Shown here piece by piece: positions 36,972 to 45,817 of a DNA stretch of 64,000 nucleotides (the first letter of the stretch is position 1; each line of letters starts with the position of its first letter). The notes below the pieces were generated by a model, which searched no databases, was not told the DNA's origin, and worked only from the letters and a program-made list of their open reading frames with translations. Source of the DNA: Chitinophaga sp. YR627 (GTDB taxonomy: Bacteria > Bacteroidota > Bacteroidia > Chitinophagales > Chitinophagaceae); assembly GCF_900114995.1 (NCBI RefSeq), contig NZ_FOUX01000004.1, positions 992,001 through 1,056,000 on the forward strand. The letters are read 5' to 3'. A program made the translations under genes and the position numbers.

Positions 36972-37706
36972 CTAGAGGCTCATCATTTCCTTGAACTTAA
37001 CCGCCTGTCTGCGGCTCACTTCTATTTTTTCTCCTCCACGCATCTCCAGCAGCAGGCCTCCGTTAAAATAGGTGTCTATTTTCTCGATCATCCGCAGGTT
37101 CACAATGTGCTTTCTGTTGGCCCTGAAGAATGTGCGCTCATCCAGACGCTCTTCCAACGCATTCAATGACTTCAGGATCAATGGCTTATTACCTTCAAAA
37201 TACACCCTCGCATAGTTACCTACACTCTCAAAAAGGCGTATTTCCTGTAATTTTACAAACCAGCAGCGATCTCCGTCCTTTACAAATACCTGGTCATTCT
37301 CAGAAAGGATGGTCCGGATCGTACCGGCTTCCGCCTGTCTTTCCTTCTCTTCCTGCTGATGCAGTTTGTGAATGGCGTCTGCCAGCCTTTTCGGCTCAAC
37401 AGGCTTCAACAGGTAATCCAGCGCATTATACTCAAATGCTTTCAGCGCATGCTCATCATAAGCAGTGGTAAAGATCACCTGTGGTGCTTTTTCCAGTTCG
37501 GCCAGCAAATCAAAGCCCGTCTTATCCGGCATTTGTATATCCAGGAAAAGCAGGTCAGGATGCAGCGTTTCAATTTTTTCCAGTCCGTCCTTTGCATTTA
37601 CGGCTTCTCCCACAATGACTATCTCAGGGTGGTCAGCCAGTAATTTCTTTAGCTCGCTTCTGGCCAGGCGTTCGTCATCGATTATCAATGCTTTTTTCAT
37701 GAGCAA
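36972..37706 (-). CDS. LytTR-family response regulator
   Basis: A 244-residue regulator with a receiver domain (about 4-118; acidic pocket Asp10 and Asp11, phosphorylated Asp56 in LLFLDIQMPD, Lys in the YLLKPV motif near 107-112) and a C-terminal LytTR DNA-binding domain (about 145-242, with ESVGNYARVYFEG, FFRANRKHIVNL and VSRRQA). It is partnered with the sensor kinase 31 bases upstream. LytTR/LytS-type pairs of this form are numerous in Bacteroidota; targets cannot be inferred here. Confidence 0.93.
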   Translation of the reverse strand: MLMKKALIIDDERLARSELKKLLADHPEIVIVGEAVNAKDGLEKIETLHPDLLFLDIQMPDKTGFDLLAELEKAPQVIFTTAYDEHALKAFEYNALDYLLKPVEPKRLADAIHKLHQQEEKERQAEAGTIRTILSENDQVFVKDGDRCWFVKLQEIRLFESVGNYARVYFEGNKPLILKSLNALEERLDERTFFRANRKHIVNLRMIEKIDTYFNGGLLLEMRGGEKIEVSRRQAVKFKEMMSL

Positions 37707-37737
37707 CTACTTTTAAACTTGGCGCGAAATACAATAA

Positions 37738-38778
37738 TCAGAACAACGGCATCAGCACAATGGCTTCCACCGTTTCCTCATTTTTATTATAAATGTTAAA
37801 TGATGCCTTATTGCCATACAACAGACTCAACCGCTGTTTTGTACTCTGGAGACCAAAACCATGTCCGGTGGTAGCAGCTCCTCCGATCTGTCCCGTATTT
37901 TCAATAGTAATTTCGTGGTGTGTATCCCTTACATGAGATCCTATTATCACTGTTCCGCCGCTGACTGTACGTGAAATACCATGTTTAATGGCATTTTCCA
38001 CCAGGGTTTGCAGCATCATAGGGGGAATAGGTAACTCAAGTGTTTCAGGATCAATATCATATTGCACCCGCAGGCGCTCTTCAAACCTGATATTCTCCAG
38101 TGCAAGGTAATCTTTTACTATATCCAACTCGTTTTCCAGGTTCACTGTTTCCGCTTTTTCCACCTGCATGGAACTTCTCAGGATGTTAGACAACTCCGTA
38201 ATGGCCGTCCTGGCCCTTTGCGGATTCTCATCTACCAGCGCCCTGATACTGTTCAACGCATTAAATATAAAATGTGGATTCAGCTGGGATTTGATCGTTT
38301 TCAGTTCCAGCTCCTTCACGGTACTTTCCAGTTTCAGCTTGTCCACCTGACTATTTCTGCTACGCTCGATATAGTGCCACACGAAGTAGATCAGCCACCA
38401 GATGGAGGTAATCAGGAAGATCGGCAACAGAAAAGTCAGGGTCGTCTGATCAGTCAGGGCCCTTTGTTGCCAGGAATACCGGTAAAGATTACCGGCAATC
38501 GTATTTCCCACATAAATAATCACCCCGGAACTCACCGTCAACGCGAAAAAAAGCAGCATCTGGCTCTCAAAGCTGTACTGGAACCAGTTCAGACGCTTGA
38601 TGATGCTCCGCAGCAGGTGCGTGGCCAGCATGCCGAAAAACATGATGACCAGCAGGTTTACCAGGAAGTAGGATCCGAATGAACCGGCAAAGGAATAGGC
38701 AAAAAACAGATTAACTACTGAATAAGCCGTCCAGCCAAGGATCTGACACCACCAATATCTTGATATTCGTTTAAACAT
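37738..38778 (-). CDS. LytS-like sensor histidine kinase
   Basis: A 346-residue membrane kinase with four predicted transmembrane helices (about 12-32, 36-58, 73-95, 113-136), a coiled coil (about 140-165), a His_kinase domain with phospho-accepting His169 in LNPHFIFNALNSIRAL, and a degenerate HATPase (about 240-345; N box LVENAIKHGI, GxG in ATTGHGFGLQST). It has no extracytoplasmic sensor domain, so it probably senses a membrane property. It is the first gene of the pair with the LytTR regulator; the divergent dxs lies 185 bases away. Confidence 0.93.
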   Translation of the reverse strand: MFKRISRYWWCQILGWTAYSVVNLFFAYSFAGSFGSYFLVNLLVIMFFGMLATHLLRSIIKRLNWFQYSFESQMLLFFALTVSSGVIIYVGNTIAGNLYRYSWQQRALTDQTTLTFLLPIFLITSIWWLIYFVWHYIERSRNSQVDKLKLESTVKELELKTIKSQLNPHFIFNALNSIRALVDENPQRARTAITELSNILRSSMQVEKAETVNLENELDIVKDYLALENIRFEERLRVQYDIDPETLELPIPPMMLQTLVENAIKHGISRTVSGGTVIIGSHVRDTHHEITIENTGQIGGAATTGHGFGLQSTKQRLSLLYGNKASFNIYNKNEETVEAIVLMPLF

Positions 38779-38907
38779 CTATCTGAAAATTAGTAAACTA
38801 CTGCTACATTTTCAAAAATACCGATGTGCTTAGCCCGTCCGGGGCTAAATGTTATGAGTGGGTACCTTACATTGAAGAATGTCGAAATGTGCTGATGTAT
38901 GGAATCA

Positions 38908-38937
38908 CTGTACATTAGCACAGAATTTGTACTTTTG
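38908..38937 (+). promoter_or_regulatory. Promoter of dxs
   Basis: TACTTTTG (38930-38937) fits the -7 element and CTG (38908-38910) stands 19 bases upstream as a weak -33. The gene starts 27 bases later. A 7-bp inverted repeat TTAGCCC/GGGCTAA at 38830-38848 lies further upstream in the divergent region. Confidence 0.55.
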
Positions 38938-38963
38938 CTTACTTAAATCCTGCATCAAGAAGT

Positions 38964-40889
38964 ATGAATATTACGCCGGGCCCTCTTTTGGGCAAGATCG
39001 AAACCCCTGCTGATCTGCGGAATCTCAGTAAAGAGCAACTGCATGAAGTAAGTGAAGAACTCCGCCAGTTCATTATTGATGTTGTCAGTGTGCACGGTGG
39101 CCACTTTGCAGCCAGTCTCGGAGTGGTGGAGCTTTCTGTCGCACTACACTATGTTTTTAACACCCCTTATGACCAGCTGGTATGGGACGTAGGTCACCAG
39201 GCCTATGGTCACAAGATCCTGACCGGCAGAAGAGACGTTTTCCATACCAACAGAAAATATCACGGTATCAGCGGTTTCCCGAAAAGGGATGAAAGCGAGT
39301 ACGACACCTTCGGTGTAGGTCACTCCTCCACGTCCATCTCAGCAGCCCTGGGTATGGCGATGGCATCCAAATATAAAGGTGAAACCGACCGTCAGCACAT
39401 CGCTGTAATCGGTGATGGCGCCATGACAGCAGGTATGGCGTTTGAGGCACTCAATCATGCAGGTGTTGCCAATGCCAATGTACTGATCATTCTCAATGAC
39501 AACTGTATGTCCATTGACCCGAATGTAGGTGCGCTGAAAGAATACCTGACCGACATTACAACTTCTCCTACTTATAATAAACTGCGCGACGACGTATGGA
39601 ACCTGCTGGGTAAACTCCCCGTAGGCAAACGCTTCACCCGTGATATGGCCTCCAAACTGGAAGCTGGTCTGAAAGGTGTTGTTTCCAGCTCCAGCAACCT
39701 GTTCGAATCTCTCAAACTCCGTTATTTCGGCCCGATCGATGGTCATAATATCGTGAAACTGGTAGATACCCTGCAGGATCTGAAAGACATTCCCGGCCCA
39801 AAACTGCTGCATATCGTTACCACCAAGGGTAAAGGTTATGCACTGGCGGAGAAAGACCAGACCACCTGGCACGCTCCGGGCCTGTTTGATAAGATCACCG
39901 GCGAAATCTTTAAGAAACCGGTGGATAAACCACAGCCGCCAAAATACCAGGACGTATTCGGTCATACCATCATCGAACTGGCAGAGCAGAACAAGAACAT
40001 TATGGGTATCACCCCGGCGATGCCTTCCGGTTCTTCCCTGAAATTCATGATGGAGAAAATGCCGGACCGCGCCTTTGACGTTGGGATCTGTGAGCAGCAT
40101 GCCGTTACCCTCTCTGCCGGCCTGGCAACACAGGGTATGCGCGTATTCTGTAACATCTATTCTTCCTTTATGCAGCGCGCCTATGATCAGGCTTTACATG
40201 ATGTGGCTATCCAGAAACTGCCGGTTACTTTCTGTCTGGACCGTGCCGGTCTGGTAGGAGAGGACGGACCTACCCACCATGGCGCTTACGACATCGCTTT
40301 CATGCGTTGCGTTCCGAACGTGATCATCAGTTCTCCGATGAACGAAGAAGAACTCCGCAACCTGATGTATACTTCCCAGCTGCCTACCCAGGAATATCCT
40401 TTTGTGATCCGTTATCCAAGAGGACAGGGTGTAATGCCTGACTGGAAACAGCCATTCAAAGAGATCAAAGTTGGTACCGGCCGCAAAGTGCGCAACGGTA
40501 AAGATATTGCGATCCTCTCCCTGGGTCATCCGGGCAACTTTGTAACCGAAGCCTGCAAAGAACTGCTGGCTGACGGTCTGCAACCAGCTCACTACGACAT
40601 GCGTTTTGTAAAACCACTGGATGAAGCCATGCTGCACGAAATATTCAGTCAGTTTGACAAGATCATCACTGTAGAAGATGCCGCTGTAACAGGCGGATTC
40701 GGTAGTGCGGTACTGGAATTCATGGCAGCGAATGGCTACAAGGCAGATGTACGTCTGCTGGGTATTCCTGACCGTATCGTTGAACATGGTAAACCAGATG
40801 AACTGCACCGCGAATGTGGCTACGATGCTGCTGGCATCGCTGCTGCTGCACGCGCTATGCTGAAAACAAAGATCACCGTTACAGCCTGA
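38964..40889 (+). CDS. dxs: 1-deoxy-D-xylulose-5-phosphate synthase
   Basis: A 641-residue thiamine-diphosphate enzyme that condenses pyruvate with glyceraldehyde-3-phosphate in the first step of the MEP isoprenoid pathway. N-terminal signature: SLGVVELSVALHYVF and DVGHQAYGHKILTGR with the substrate histidine; the TPP motif GDGAMTAG...NDN spans about 149-182; the central EDGPTHHGAYDIAF (about 430-443) and the C-terminal transketolase-C domain (about 500-630) complete the three-domain layout. It is an independent unit with a terminator at 40917-40967. Confidence 0.97.
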   Translation: MNITPGPLLGKIETPADLRNLSKEQLHEVSEELRQFIIDVVSVHGGHFAASLGVVELSVALHYVFNTPYDQLVWDVGHQAYGHKILTGRRDVFHTNRKYHGISGFPKRDESEYDTFGVGHSSTSISAALGMAMASKYKGETDRQHIAVIGDGAMTAGMAFEALNHAGVANANVLIILNDNCMSIDPNVGALKEYLTDITTSPTYNKLRDDVWNLLGKLPVGKRFTRDMASKLEAGLKGVVSSSSNLFESLKLRYFGPIDGHNIVKLVDTLQDLKDIPGPKLLHIVTTKGKGYALAEKDQTTWHAPGLFDKITGEIFKKPVDKPQPPKYQDVFGHTIIELAEQNKNIMGITPAMPSGSSLKFMMEKMPDRAFDVGICEQHAVTLSAGLATQGMRVFCNIYSSFMQRAYDQALHDVAIQKLPVTFCLDRAGLVGEDGPTHHGAYDIAFMRCVPNVIISSPMNEEELRNLMYTSQLPTQEYPFVIRYPRGQGVMPDWKQPFKEIKVGTGRKVRNGKDIAILSLGHPGNFVTEACKELLADGLQPAHYDMRFVKPLDEAMLHEIFSQFDKIITVEDAAVTGGFGSAVLEFMAANGYKADVRLLGIPDRIVEHGKPDELHRECGYDAAGIAAAARAMLKTKITVTA

Positions 40890-40916
40890 TAAAAAGGGTT
40901 GTACCCGTAAAATAAC

Positions 40917-40967
40917 AAGAAAGCCACCGGTTATGACATTGCTCATACAGGTGGCTTTCTTATTTTT
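40917..40967 (+). terminator. Terminator of dxs
   Basis: Perfect 12-bp arms AAGAAAGCCACC and GGTGGCTTTCTT around a 21-base loop, followed by ATTTTTAT. Its tail ends six bases before the next ATG (40973), so little room is left for an independent promoter between them. Confidence 0.8.
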
Positions 40968-40972
40968 ATAAT

Positions 40973-42025
40973 ATGGATGAATTGTATATACACCTCCGCA
41001 TCAGGGAGGTCATAGCGGAAACAGCGGATACATTTACTTACAGACTGGAGACTGTCGACGGACAGCCATTGAACTATCAGCCAGGGCAATTCATTACATT
41101 CCTGATCTATCTGCACGGTACCGAATACAGAAGGTCTTATTCCTTCAGTTCTACGCCCGGTATAGATCCTTATCCTTCGGTAACTGTCCGCGAAAAGCAG
41201 AACGGTGAGATCTCCCGTCATATACTTCGCGACTGGAAAGCCGGTGATAAGATCACGGCATTATTACCCTCCGGACGTTTTACCTTACTTTCGCACAGCA
41301 CCACTCCCAGAGATATCTTTTTACTGGGCGCGGGAAGCGGTATTACGCCCTTATATTCGATCCTGAAAGATGTGCTGCATCATGAGCCCACAGCACATAT
41401 CAAACTGGTATACAGTAACCGTTCCGAACAGCGGACGATATTCCATCAGCAATTACTGGCGCTTGCGGCACAGTTTCCTGAACAGCTGCATATCATACAC
41501 CTGTACAGCAGCGAACCACCTGATCATATTATACGCCGGCTTGGCAATCTGTCGCTGGAACCACTTGTACAGCAACAGCTGCGCTATAATAAACAGGATG
41601 CGCAGTTCTTTGTATGCGGACCACCTGAATATATGCGTATGGCGCTCTTAACGCTCACTTTTATGGGCTTTGAAGAGGAACAGCTGCATAAGGAGAATTT
41701 CGTCGTAAATACTGCCCCGCAACTGGCAAGAATAGGCGTACCGGATGATGCATCTCTGAAAGATGTAGCAATACATTTTCGCGGGGGAGTACATCAGCTT
41801 TCCCTTCCCGGCAATCGTAATATACTGGCGGCAGCACTTGAGCAAGGCATAGCAATACCCTACAGCTGTAAAGGAGGTGTTTGCGGATCCTGCACGGCCC
41901 GTTGTACAGCAGGTAAAGTGTGGATGGCCCTGAATGAAGTATTAACGGACAAAGAGGTAGAACAGGGCTTTGTCCTCACCTGCACCGGTTACGCGGCTAG
42001 TGCAGCGGTAGTCATAGAGCTATAA
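40973..42025 (+). CDS. Ferredoxin-NADP reductase-like flavoprotein with 2Fe-2S domain
   Basis: A 350-residue electron-transfer protein of the PaaE/HmpX class. The FAD-binding barrel (about 5-100) contains RRSYSFSSTP and a NAD(P)-binding domain (about 108-230) opens with LLGAGSGITPLYSIL and ends with the FFVCGPPEYM segment. The C-terminal plant-type ferredoxin domain (about 265-350) has SCKGGVCGSC (CxxxxCxxC) and a fourth cysteine in LTCTGYA. The ring-hydroxylase or oxidase partner is not nearby; stearoyl-type desaturases and PaaABCE are known partners of relatives. It follows the dxs terminator directly. Confidence 0.88.
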   Translation: MDELYIHLRIREVIAETADTFTYRLETVDGQPLNYQPGQFITFLIYLHGTEYRRSYSFSSTPGIDPYPSVTVREKQNGEISRHILRDWKAGDKITALLPSGRFTLLSHSTTPRDIFLLGAGSGITPLYSILKDVLHHEPTAHIKLVYSNRSEQRTIFHQQLLALAAQFPEQLHIIHLYSSEPPDHIIRRLGNLSLEPLVQQQLRYNKQDAQFFVCGPPEYMRMALLTLTFMGFEEEQLHKENFVVNTAPQLARIGVPDDASLKDVAIHFRGGVHQLSLPGNRNILAAALEQGIAIPYSCKGGVCGSCTARCTAGKVWMALNEVLTDKEVEQGFVLTCTGYAASAAVVIEL

Positions 42026-42041
42026 CTACCAGATAACAGGA

Positions 42042-42416
42042 TCACGAGAAAGACCTGAATTTCTCAAATTCGTCCTGTAATTCGTTATACAATTTCCGGA
42101 AGGTATTCATGCGGTCATACATTACATCGTAATCATCAACCGGGCGGTCGTCATGTAATATGGCTGGCTGACCATTATTGGAGATCTTTTTTGAAGATTG
42201 CTTCAGATCATGACGGAGTTCATCTGCTTTTTCTTCCTGACAAATAAACTGGTTCTGGAAATGTTCGATCTGGGCCAGGGATTCATCGTCAGTTTTGTGG
42301 CGGGCAAGCTGCTCCAACTGACTACGCATAGACCGGATAGACTCCCTGGTAGCAATCACTTCGTCTCTCCAGTTACTGATCTGTTCGATGTCTGAGGTTT
42401 GTGCGGAAACTTCCAT
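42042..42416 (-). CDS. Hypothetical coiled-coil protein
   Basis: A 124-residue cytoplasmic protein without a recognised family. I start it at the ATG at 42414-42416 because the residues upstream (MLNYFTLKSIH) look untranslated. It has high Glu/Gln/Lys content and heptad-like helices at about 15-75 (RESIRSMRSQLEQLARH, then LAQIEHFQNQFICQEEKADELRHDL), then a polar hinge and a second helix at about 95-122. It converges with the ferredoxin reductase gene, 16 bases apart. The structure suggests a short coiled coil, perhaps a dimer; the function is unknown. Confidence 0.6.
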   Translation of the reverse strand: MEVSAQTSDIEQISNWRDEVIATRESIRSMRSQLEQLARHKTDDESLAQIEHFQNQFICQEEKADELRHDLKQSSKKISNNGQPAILHDDRPVDDYDVMYDRMNTFRKLYNELQDEFEKFRSFS

Positions 42417-42768
42417 GTGTATTGATTTTAACGTGAAATAATTAAGCAATACAATATTCGTCCGTTACATATTTCTAAGGTACAAACCTTTTTTCACATA
42501 GGCAGCATCAAATAAACACCTGCCTATAATCCGCCATACGAGCCATTTTCAGGCCTTTTACCACATAGTATTTCTACCGGATTTTCTTCATGATACAAGC
42601 GCACAACTGACTACTAATCGTTTGTAATCTTTGCAGGCAGGTGGGCAACAGCAGATTATCGCATAATAAAAATAATTATTTCAGCATGTAACGCCCTGCC
42701 ACTATAGGATTCACCCTCTTCAACTGTATTTTCAAGGGGTGATGGCAGATAAATTATATAACAAAGAT

Positions 42769-42798
42769 TTTGTCATTAGAGAAAAAGAGCTATATTTG
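42769..42798 (+). promoter_or_regulatory. Promoter of the initiator tRNA
   Basis: TTTG (42769-42772) and TATATTTG (42791-42798) with 18 bases between, an almost perfect Bacteroidota promoter, ending nine bases before the tRNA. The preceding 42417-42760 shows nothing else of note. Confidence 0.8.
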
Positions 42799-42807
42799 CA
42801 CCCTCAT

Positions 42808-42879
<72 letters not shown>

Positions 42880-42886
42880 CTCAGAA

Positions 42887-42925
42887 ACACAAAAGCCGAA
42901 GTTATCTTCGGCTTTTGTGTTTTTA
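42887..42925 (+). terminator. Terminator of the tRNA-fMet transcript
   Basis: Perfect 15-bp arms (42887-42901 and 42906-42920) built around AAGCCGAAG/CTTCGGCTT with a 4-base loop, followed by TTTTA. Confidence 0.85.
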
Positions 42926-42954
42926 TCACGTCACTGTCTATATCAGCCTATTCT

Positions 42955-43431
42955 CTATCTCAGATAAGCATTGTACATCCAGACGATCTTCTCCTGCTCA
43001 CGGATATAAGTTGTGATCAGATCGTTTGTACCATCATCACCCACTTCATCGCTCAGCGCAGATACTTCACGTTCGATCTCTATCAGTGATTGCAGGCCGG
43101 ACAACACATGTTGTACACACGCTACATCTTTACTTTCATTTTTCACTTCCGCAATAACAGATTGTTCTATATAATCAGAGAATGCATGCGTAGGTGTGAA
43201 TCCCAATGTCAGGATCCTTTCTGCGATCTCGTCTATCTTCGTTAACGAGTCTGTATATAACTCTTCGAATTTTACATGCAGGGTGAAGAACTTATCACCA
43301 CGAATGTTCCAGTGAAAGCCACGCACGTTCATATAAAACAACTGGTACGTAGCCAGCAGTATATTCAGTTTCTCTGCAAGTTCTTTAGATGTTTTCTTTT
43401 CAAGACCGATGTTCGTAGTCGCAGTACTCAT
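42955..43431 (-). CDS. dps: Dps ferritin-like DNA-protection protein
   Basis: A 158-residue ferritin-like dodecamer subunit that stores iron and oxidises Fe(II) with H2O2. The ferroxidase residues at the dimer interface are present in GFHWNIRGDKFFTLHVKFEELY: His40, His52 and Glu56, followed by the DEIAERIL helix. The N-terminus is short with few lysines, so DNA binding may be weak. Its neighbours downstream on the same strand start at 44168 (pirin), 44732 (OsmC) and 45563 (YceI), several of which belong to peroxide or redox stress. Confidence 0.93.
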   Translation of the reverse strand: MSTATTNIGLEKKTSKELAEKLNILLATYQLFYMNVRGFHWNIRGDKFFTLHVKFEELYTDSLTKIDEIAERILTLGFTPTHAFSDYIEQSVIAEVKNESKDVACVQHVLSGLQSLIEIEREVSALSDEVGDDGTNDLITTYIREQEKIVWMYNAYLR

Positions 43432-43457
43432 ATCGTTATGTTTTTGGGTAATGGTAA

Positions 43458-44168
43458 TTAACTCATAGGAACATCAATCAACAAAAAGTTTGCCGCTTTG
43501 AGTGTCTTTACCGTAGCGCTATCGTAATTGCTTAACCCAATGGCATCACGTGCTTTCAGCGTTTCTCCGGCTACTTCCACCTCTCCGTCGAGTACAAAAA
43601 GATAGCTACCCTGCTGTGCCATTTTTGGCGTAATCTCCACACTTTGCCCCTCATCAAAATGTCCCAGTGAAAACCATGCATCCTGGTTGATCAGCAAGGC
43701 ATCGCTGTCTGCTTCAGGAGAAACGACCACCTGCAGTTTGTTTTGTCTGTCAGCAACATCAAATGCTTTCTGCTGATAACGTGGTGTTATGTCCTTCAGT
43801 TTTGGGAATACCCATATCTGCAGAAAGTTGACCGGGTCTGTTTTGGAAGCATTGAATTCAGAGTGTGCGATACCACTACCGGCACTCATGATCTGTACTT
43901 CATTGCTGCGAATGATCTCGTGTCTGCCCGTATTATCACGGTGTTCAAGCGATCCGCTTAAAGGAATAGAAACGATTTCCATATTATCATGCGGGTGAGT
44001 ACCGAAACCCATTCCACCTTTTACTATATCGTCATTGAGTACACGTAATGCACCAAAATGAATGCGTTCAGGATTGTAATAACCTGCAAAGCTGAATGTG
44101 TGATAACTCTGTAACCAACCGTGGTTTGAGAAACTGCGTGAATCCGCTCTGTGAATGATCTTGTCCAT
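43458..44168 (-). CDS. Pirin family protein (YhaK-like bicupin)
   Basis: A 236-residue bicupin. The N-terminal cupin (about 1-125) has the pirin signature FGTHPHDNMEIVS (metal-ligand histidines HPHDN), SGSLEHRDNTG and the NEVQIMSAGSGIAHSE segment; the second cupin (about 150-236) lacks the metal ligands. Relatives act as quercetinases or as redox-sensitive cupins. The stop lies 26 bases from the start of dps, so the two may be cotranscribed. Confidence 0.9.
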   Translation of the reverse strand: MDKIIHRADSRSFSNHGWLQSYHTFSFAGYYNPERIHFGALRVLNDDIVKGGMGFGTHPHDNMEIVSIPLSGSLEHRDNTGRHEIIRSNEVQIMSAGSGIAHSEFNASKTDPVNFLQIWVFPKLKDITPRYQQKAFDVADRQNKLQVVVSPEADSDALLINQDAWFSLGHFDEGQSVEITPKMAQQGSYLFVLDGEVEVAGETLKARDAIGLSNYDSATVKTLKAANFLLIDVPMS

Positions 44169-44263
44169 ATATCTTATCTCCTTTACAATACAAATATCCT
44201 CATAAAATGAAGCCCGGGAAATGGATAGCTTGTTGAAAAGAGTGGACTATTTATACCTATAAA

Positions 44264-44298
44264 AAAGAGCCGTGCAGTATATCACGGCACAGCTCTTT
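44264..44298 (-). terminator. Terminator of the OsmC gene
   Basis: AAAGAGC/GCTCTTT arms with an inner CGTG/CACG stem; on the minus strand TTTTTATAGG follows. It separates OsmC from the pirin-dps unit. Confidence 0.7.
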
Positions 44299-44321
44299 CA
44301 AAATAATTTTTCTCTTACTGA

Positions 44322-44732
44322 TTACGCCAGTTGAGCGTCCAGTGTGATCTCTGTATTCAACAGCTTTGAGATAGGGCAGTTTGTTCTTGCCTCTTCTGCC
44401 AGTTCGAGGAACTTAGCATTATCCAGACCAGGAACAGTTGCTTTTAATTCCAGGTGACTGCTGGTGATGGCGCCATTCTCCAGTGTGATCGTCGCTTTGG
44501 TATCAATATTTTCAGGGGTAAAACCGGCGCCGGAAAGCAGAAAACTGAGCTTCATGGTAAAGCAACCTGAATGCGCAGCCGCTATCAGCTCTTCAGGATT
44601 GGTGCCGGTACCGTCTTCAAAACGGCTTTTATAGGAATATGCTGTATTGTCCAGTACACCTGACTGTGAACTTACTGTACCTTTTCCATCTTTACCGGTA
44701 CCTTTCCAGTTAGCGGATGCTGTTCTTTTCAT
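44322..44732 (-). CDS. OsmC family peroxiredoxin
   Basis: A 136-residue OsmC-type hydroperoxidase that reduces organic hydroperoxides through two conserved cysteines: Cys57 in AAHSGCFTMKLS and Cys119 in ARTNCPISKLL. The N-terminal part KRTASANWKGTGKDGKGTVSSQSG and the glycine-rich EDGTGTNPEELI segment before the first Cys match the OsmC rather than the Ohr group. It is a single gene with its own terminator. Confidence 0.93.
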   Translation of the reverse strand: MKRTASANWKGTGKDGKGTVSSQSGVLDNTAYSYKSRFEDGTGTNPEELIAAAHSGCFTMKLSFLLSGAGFTPENIDTKATITLENGAITSSHLELKATVPGLDNAKFLELAEEARTNCPISKLLNTEITLDAQLA

Positions 44733-44867
44733 AATAAATACGTTTGATTAGATGAATGAATATGTGAATGATCAAAGTGGTTAATCTTCCTGAAATTACT
44801 ATTCTTTTTTGTTTCCAAAGACCTTGCCACTCGTAGATTTTTCTCTACAAGCCTGTATACAATAAAA

Positions 44868-44893
44868 AGCCGGATGAATCACTTCATCCGGCT
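44868..44893 (-). terminator. Terminator downstream of the YceI gene
   Basis: Perfect 11-bp arms AGCCGGATGAA and TTCATCCGGCT with a 4-base loop; on the minus strand TTTTTATTG follows. It lies 143 bases after the YceI stop; the 303-base gap 44733-45035 holds nothing else. Confidence 0.75.
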
Positions 44894-45035
44894 CACACTA
44901 TTGCTGGCAATCATCCTCAAAAAAACATCTTTCTCTTATCCATTGCCTCCACTCTTTTCCTGTCCTTAATTCTTTATTCCAGACTGTCTGACATTGTTTC
45001 ATTATTGCAATGGCTTACTGCCAGTCTACTTCCGA

Positions 45036-45563
45036 TTAAGCCTGTTTCACCAGCTGTACACTCGCCTGTAACTTCACTTCATCACCCAACACCAGACCAC
45101 CATTATCAGTTACAGCGTGGAATGAAACACCGAAATCCTTTCTGTTGATTTTACCTTTAATATCGAAACCAGCTTTTGTCTGACCATATGGGTCTTTTAC
45201 GATACCGCTGAATTCTACAGCCAGTTCTACTGGTTTGGTCACACCGCGCATAGTCAGGTCACCAGTTACTTTATAGTTCTCATCGTCCACTTTCTTCACA
45301 CCGGTAGATACAAAGCTCAGCTTAGGATACTGTGCAGCATGGAAGAAATCTTCTGCCTGTAAGTGCTGATCACGCTGTTCGTTTTTAGTGCTGATGCTGT
45401 TTACATCTGCTTCGAAGGTGATCTTTGCATCAGTGAAATCATCGCTGCTGCTTTCTGCAGTTCCTTCATATTTACCAAAGTATCCAGTTACGCTAGAGAT
45501 CATCAGGTGTTTTACCTTAAATTCTACATCGCTGTGAGATGCGTCGATTTTCCAGATTGCCAT
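45036..45563 (-). CDS. YceI family protein (cytoplasmic or unprocessed form)
   Basis: A 175-residue YceI lipocalin-like barrel without a signal peptide (MAIWKIDASHSDVEFKVKHL), so unlike the paralogue at 3792-4451 it probably stays in the cytoplasm. Family marks are KHLMISSVTGYFGKYEG, QAEDFFHAAQYPKLSF, GDLTMRGVTKPV and INRKDFGVSF. The upstream region holds a -7-like element and a TGTTGCAACA palindrome. OsmC and Dps nearby suggest stress induction, an inference. Confidence 0.9.
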   Translation of the reverse strand: MAIWKIDASHSDVEFKVKHLMISSVTGYFGKYEGTAESSSDDFTDAKITFEADVNSISTKNEQRDQHLQAEDFFHAAQYPKLSFVSTGVKKVDDENYKVTGDLTMRGVTKPVELAVEFSGIVKDPYGQTKAGFDIKGKINRKDFGVSFHAVTDNGGLVLGDEVKLQASVQLVKQA

Positions 45564-45728
45564 AACTTTAAGTGTTTTTTAAGTTTAGTGTTTTTTTAAG
45601 TCTTGCGTTGTTATTCGTTTTGTCTTATTTCCAACTGATGAACAAATACATCATCGATTCTCTTCATCCCTTCTCTTGTATTTGTTTGCCGTTCTTTTGT
45701 TTGTTATATCCGTTTCATTAAGACAATA

Positions 45729-45748
45729 CAAAATTACATGTTGCAACA
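45729..45748 (-). promoter_or_regulatory. -7 element and palindrome upstream of YceI
   Basis: On the minus strand TAATTTTG (45729-45736) fits the -7 consensus, and the perfect palindrome TGTTGCAACA (45739-45748) sits directly upstream, between the -7 and -33 positions, where a repressor would block polymerase. No good -33 was seen. Confidence 0.4.
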
Positions 45749-45817
45749 AATGTTAGGAATGGATAAAATGACTTAATCGGTGTACTTTTTTTCGCCGATT
45801 ATAAAAAACACTAATTA

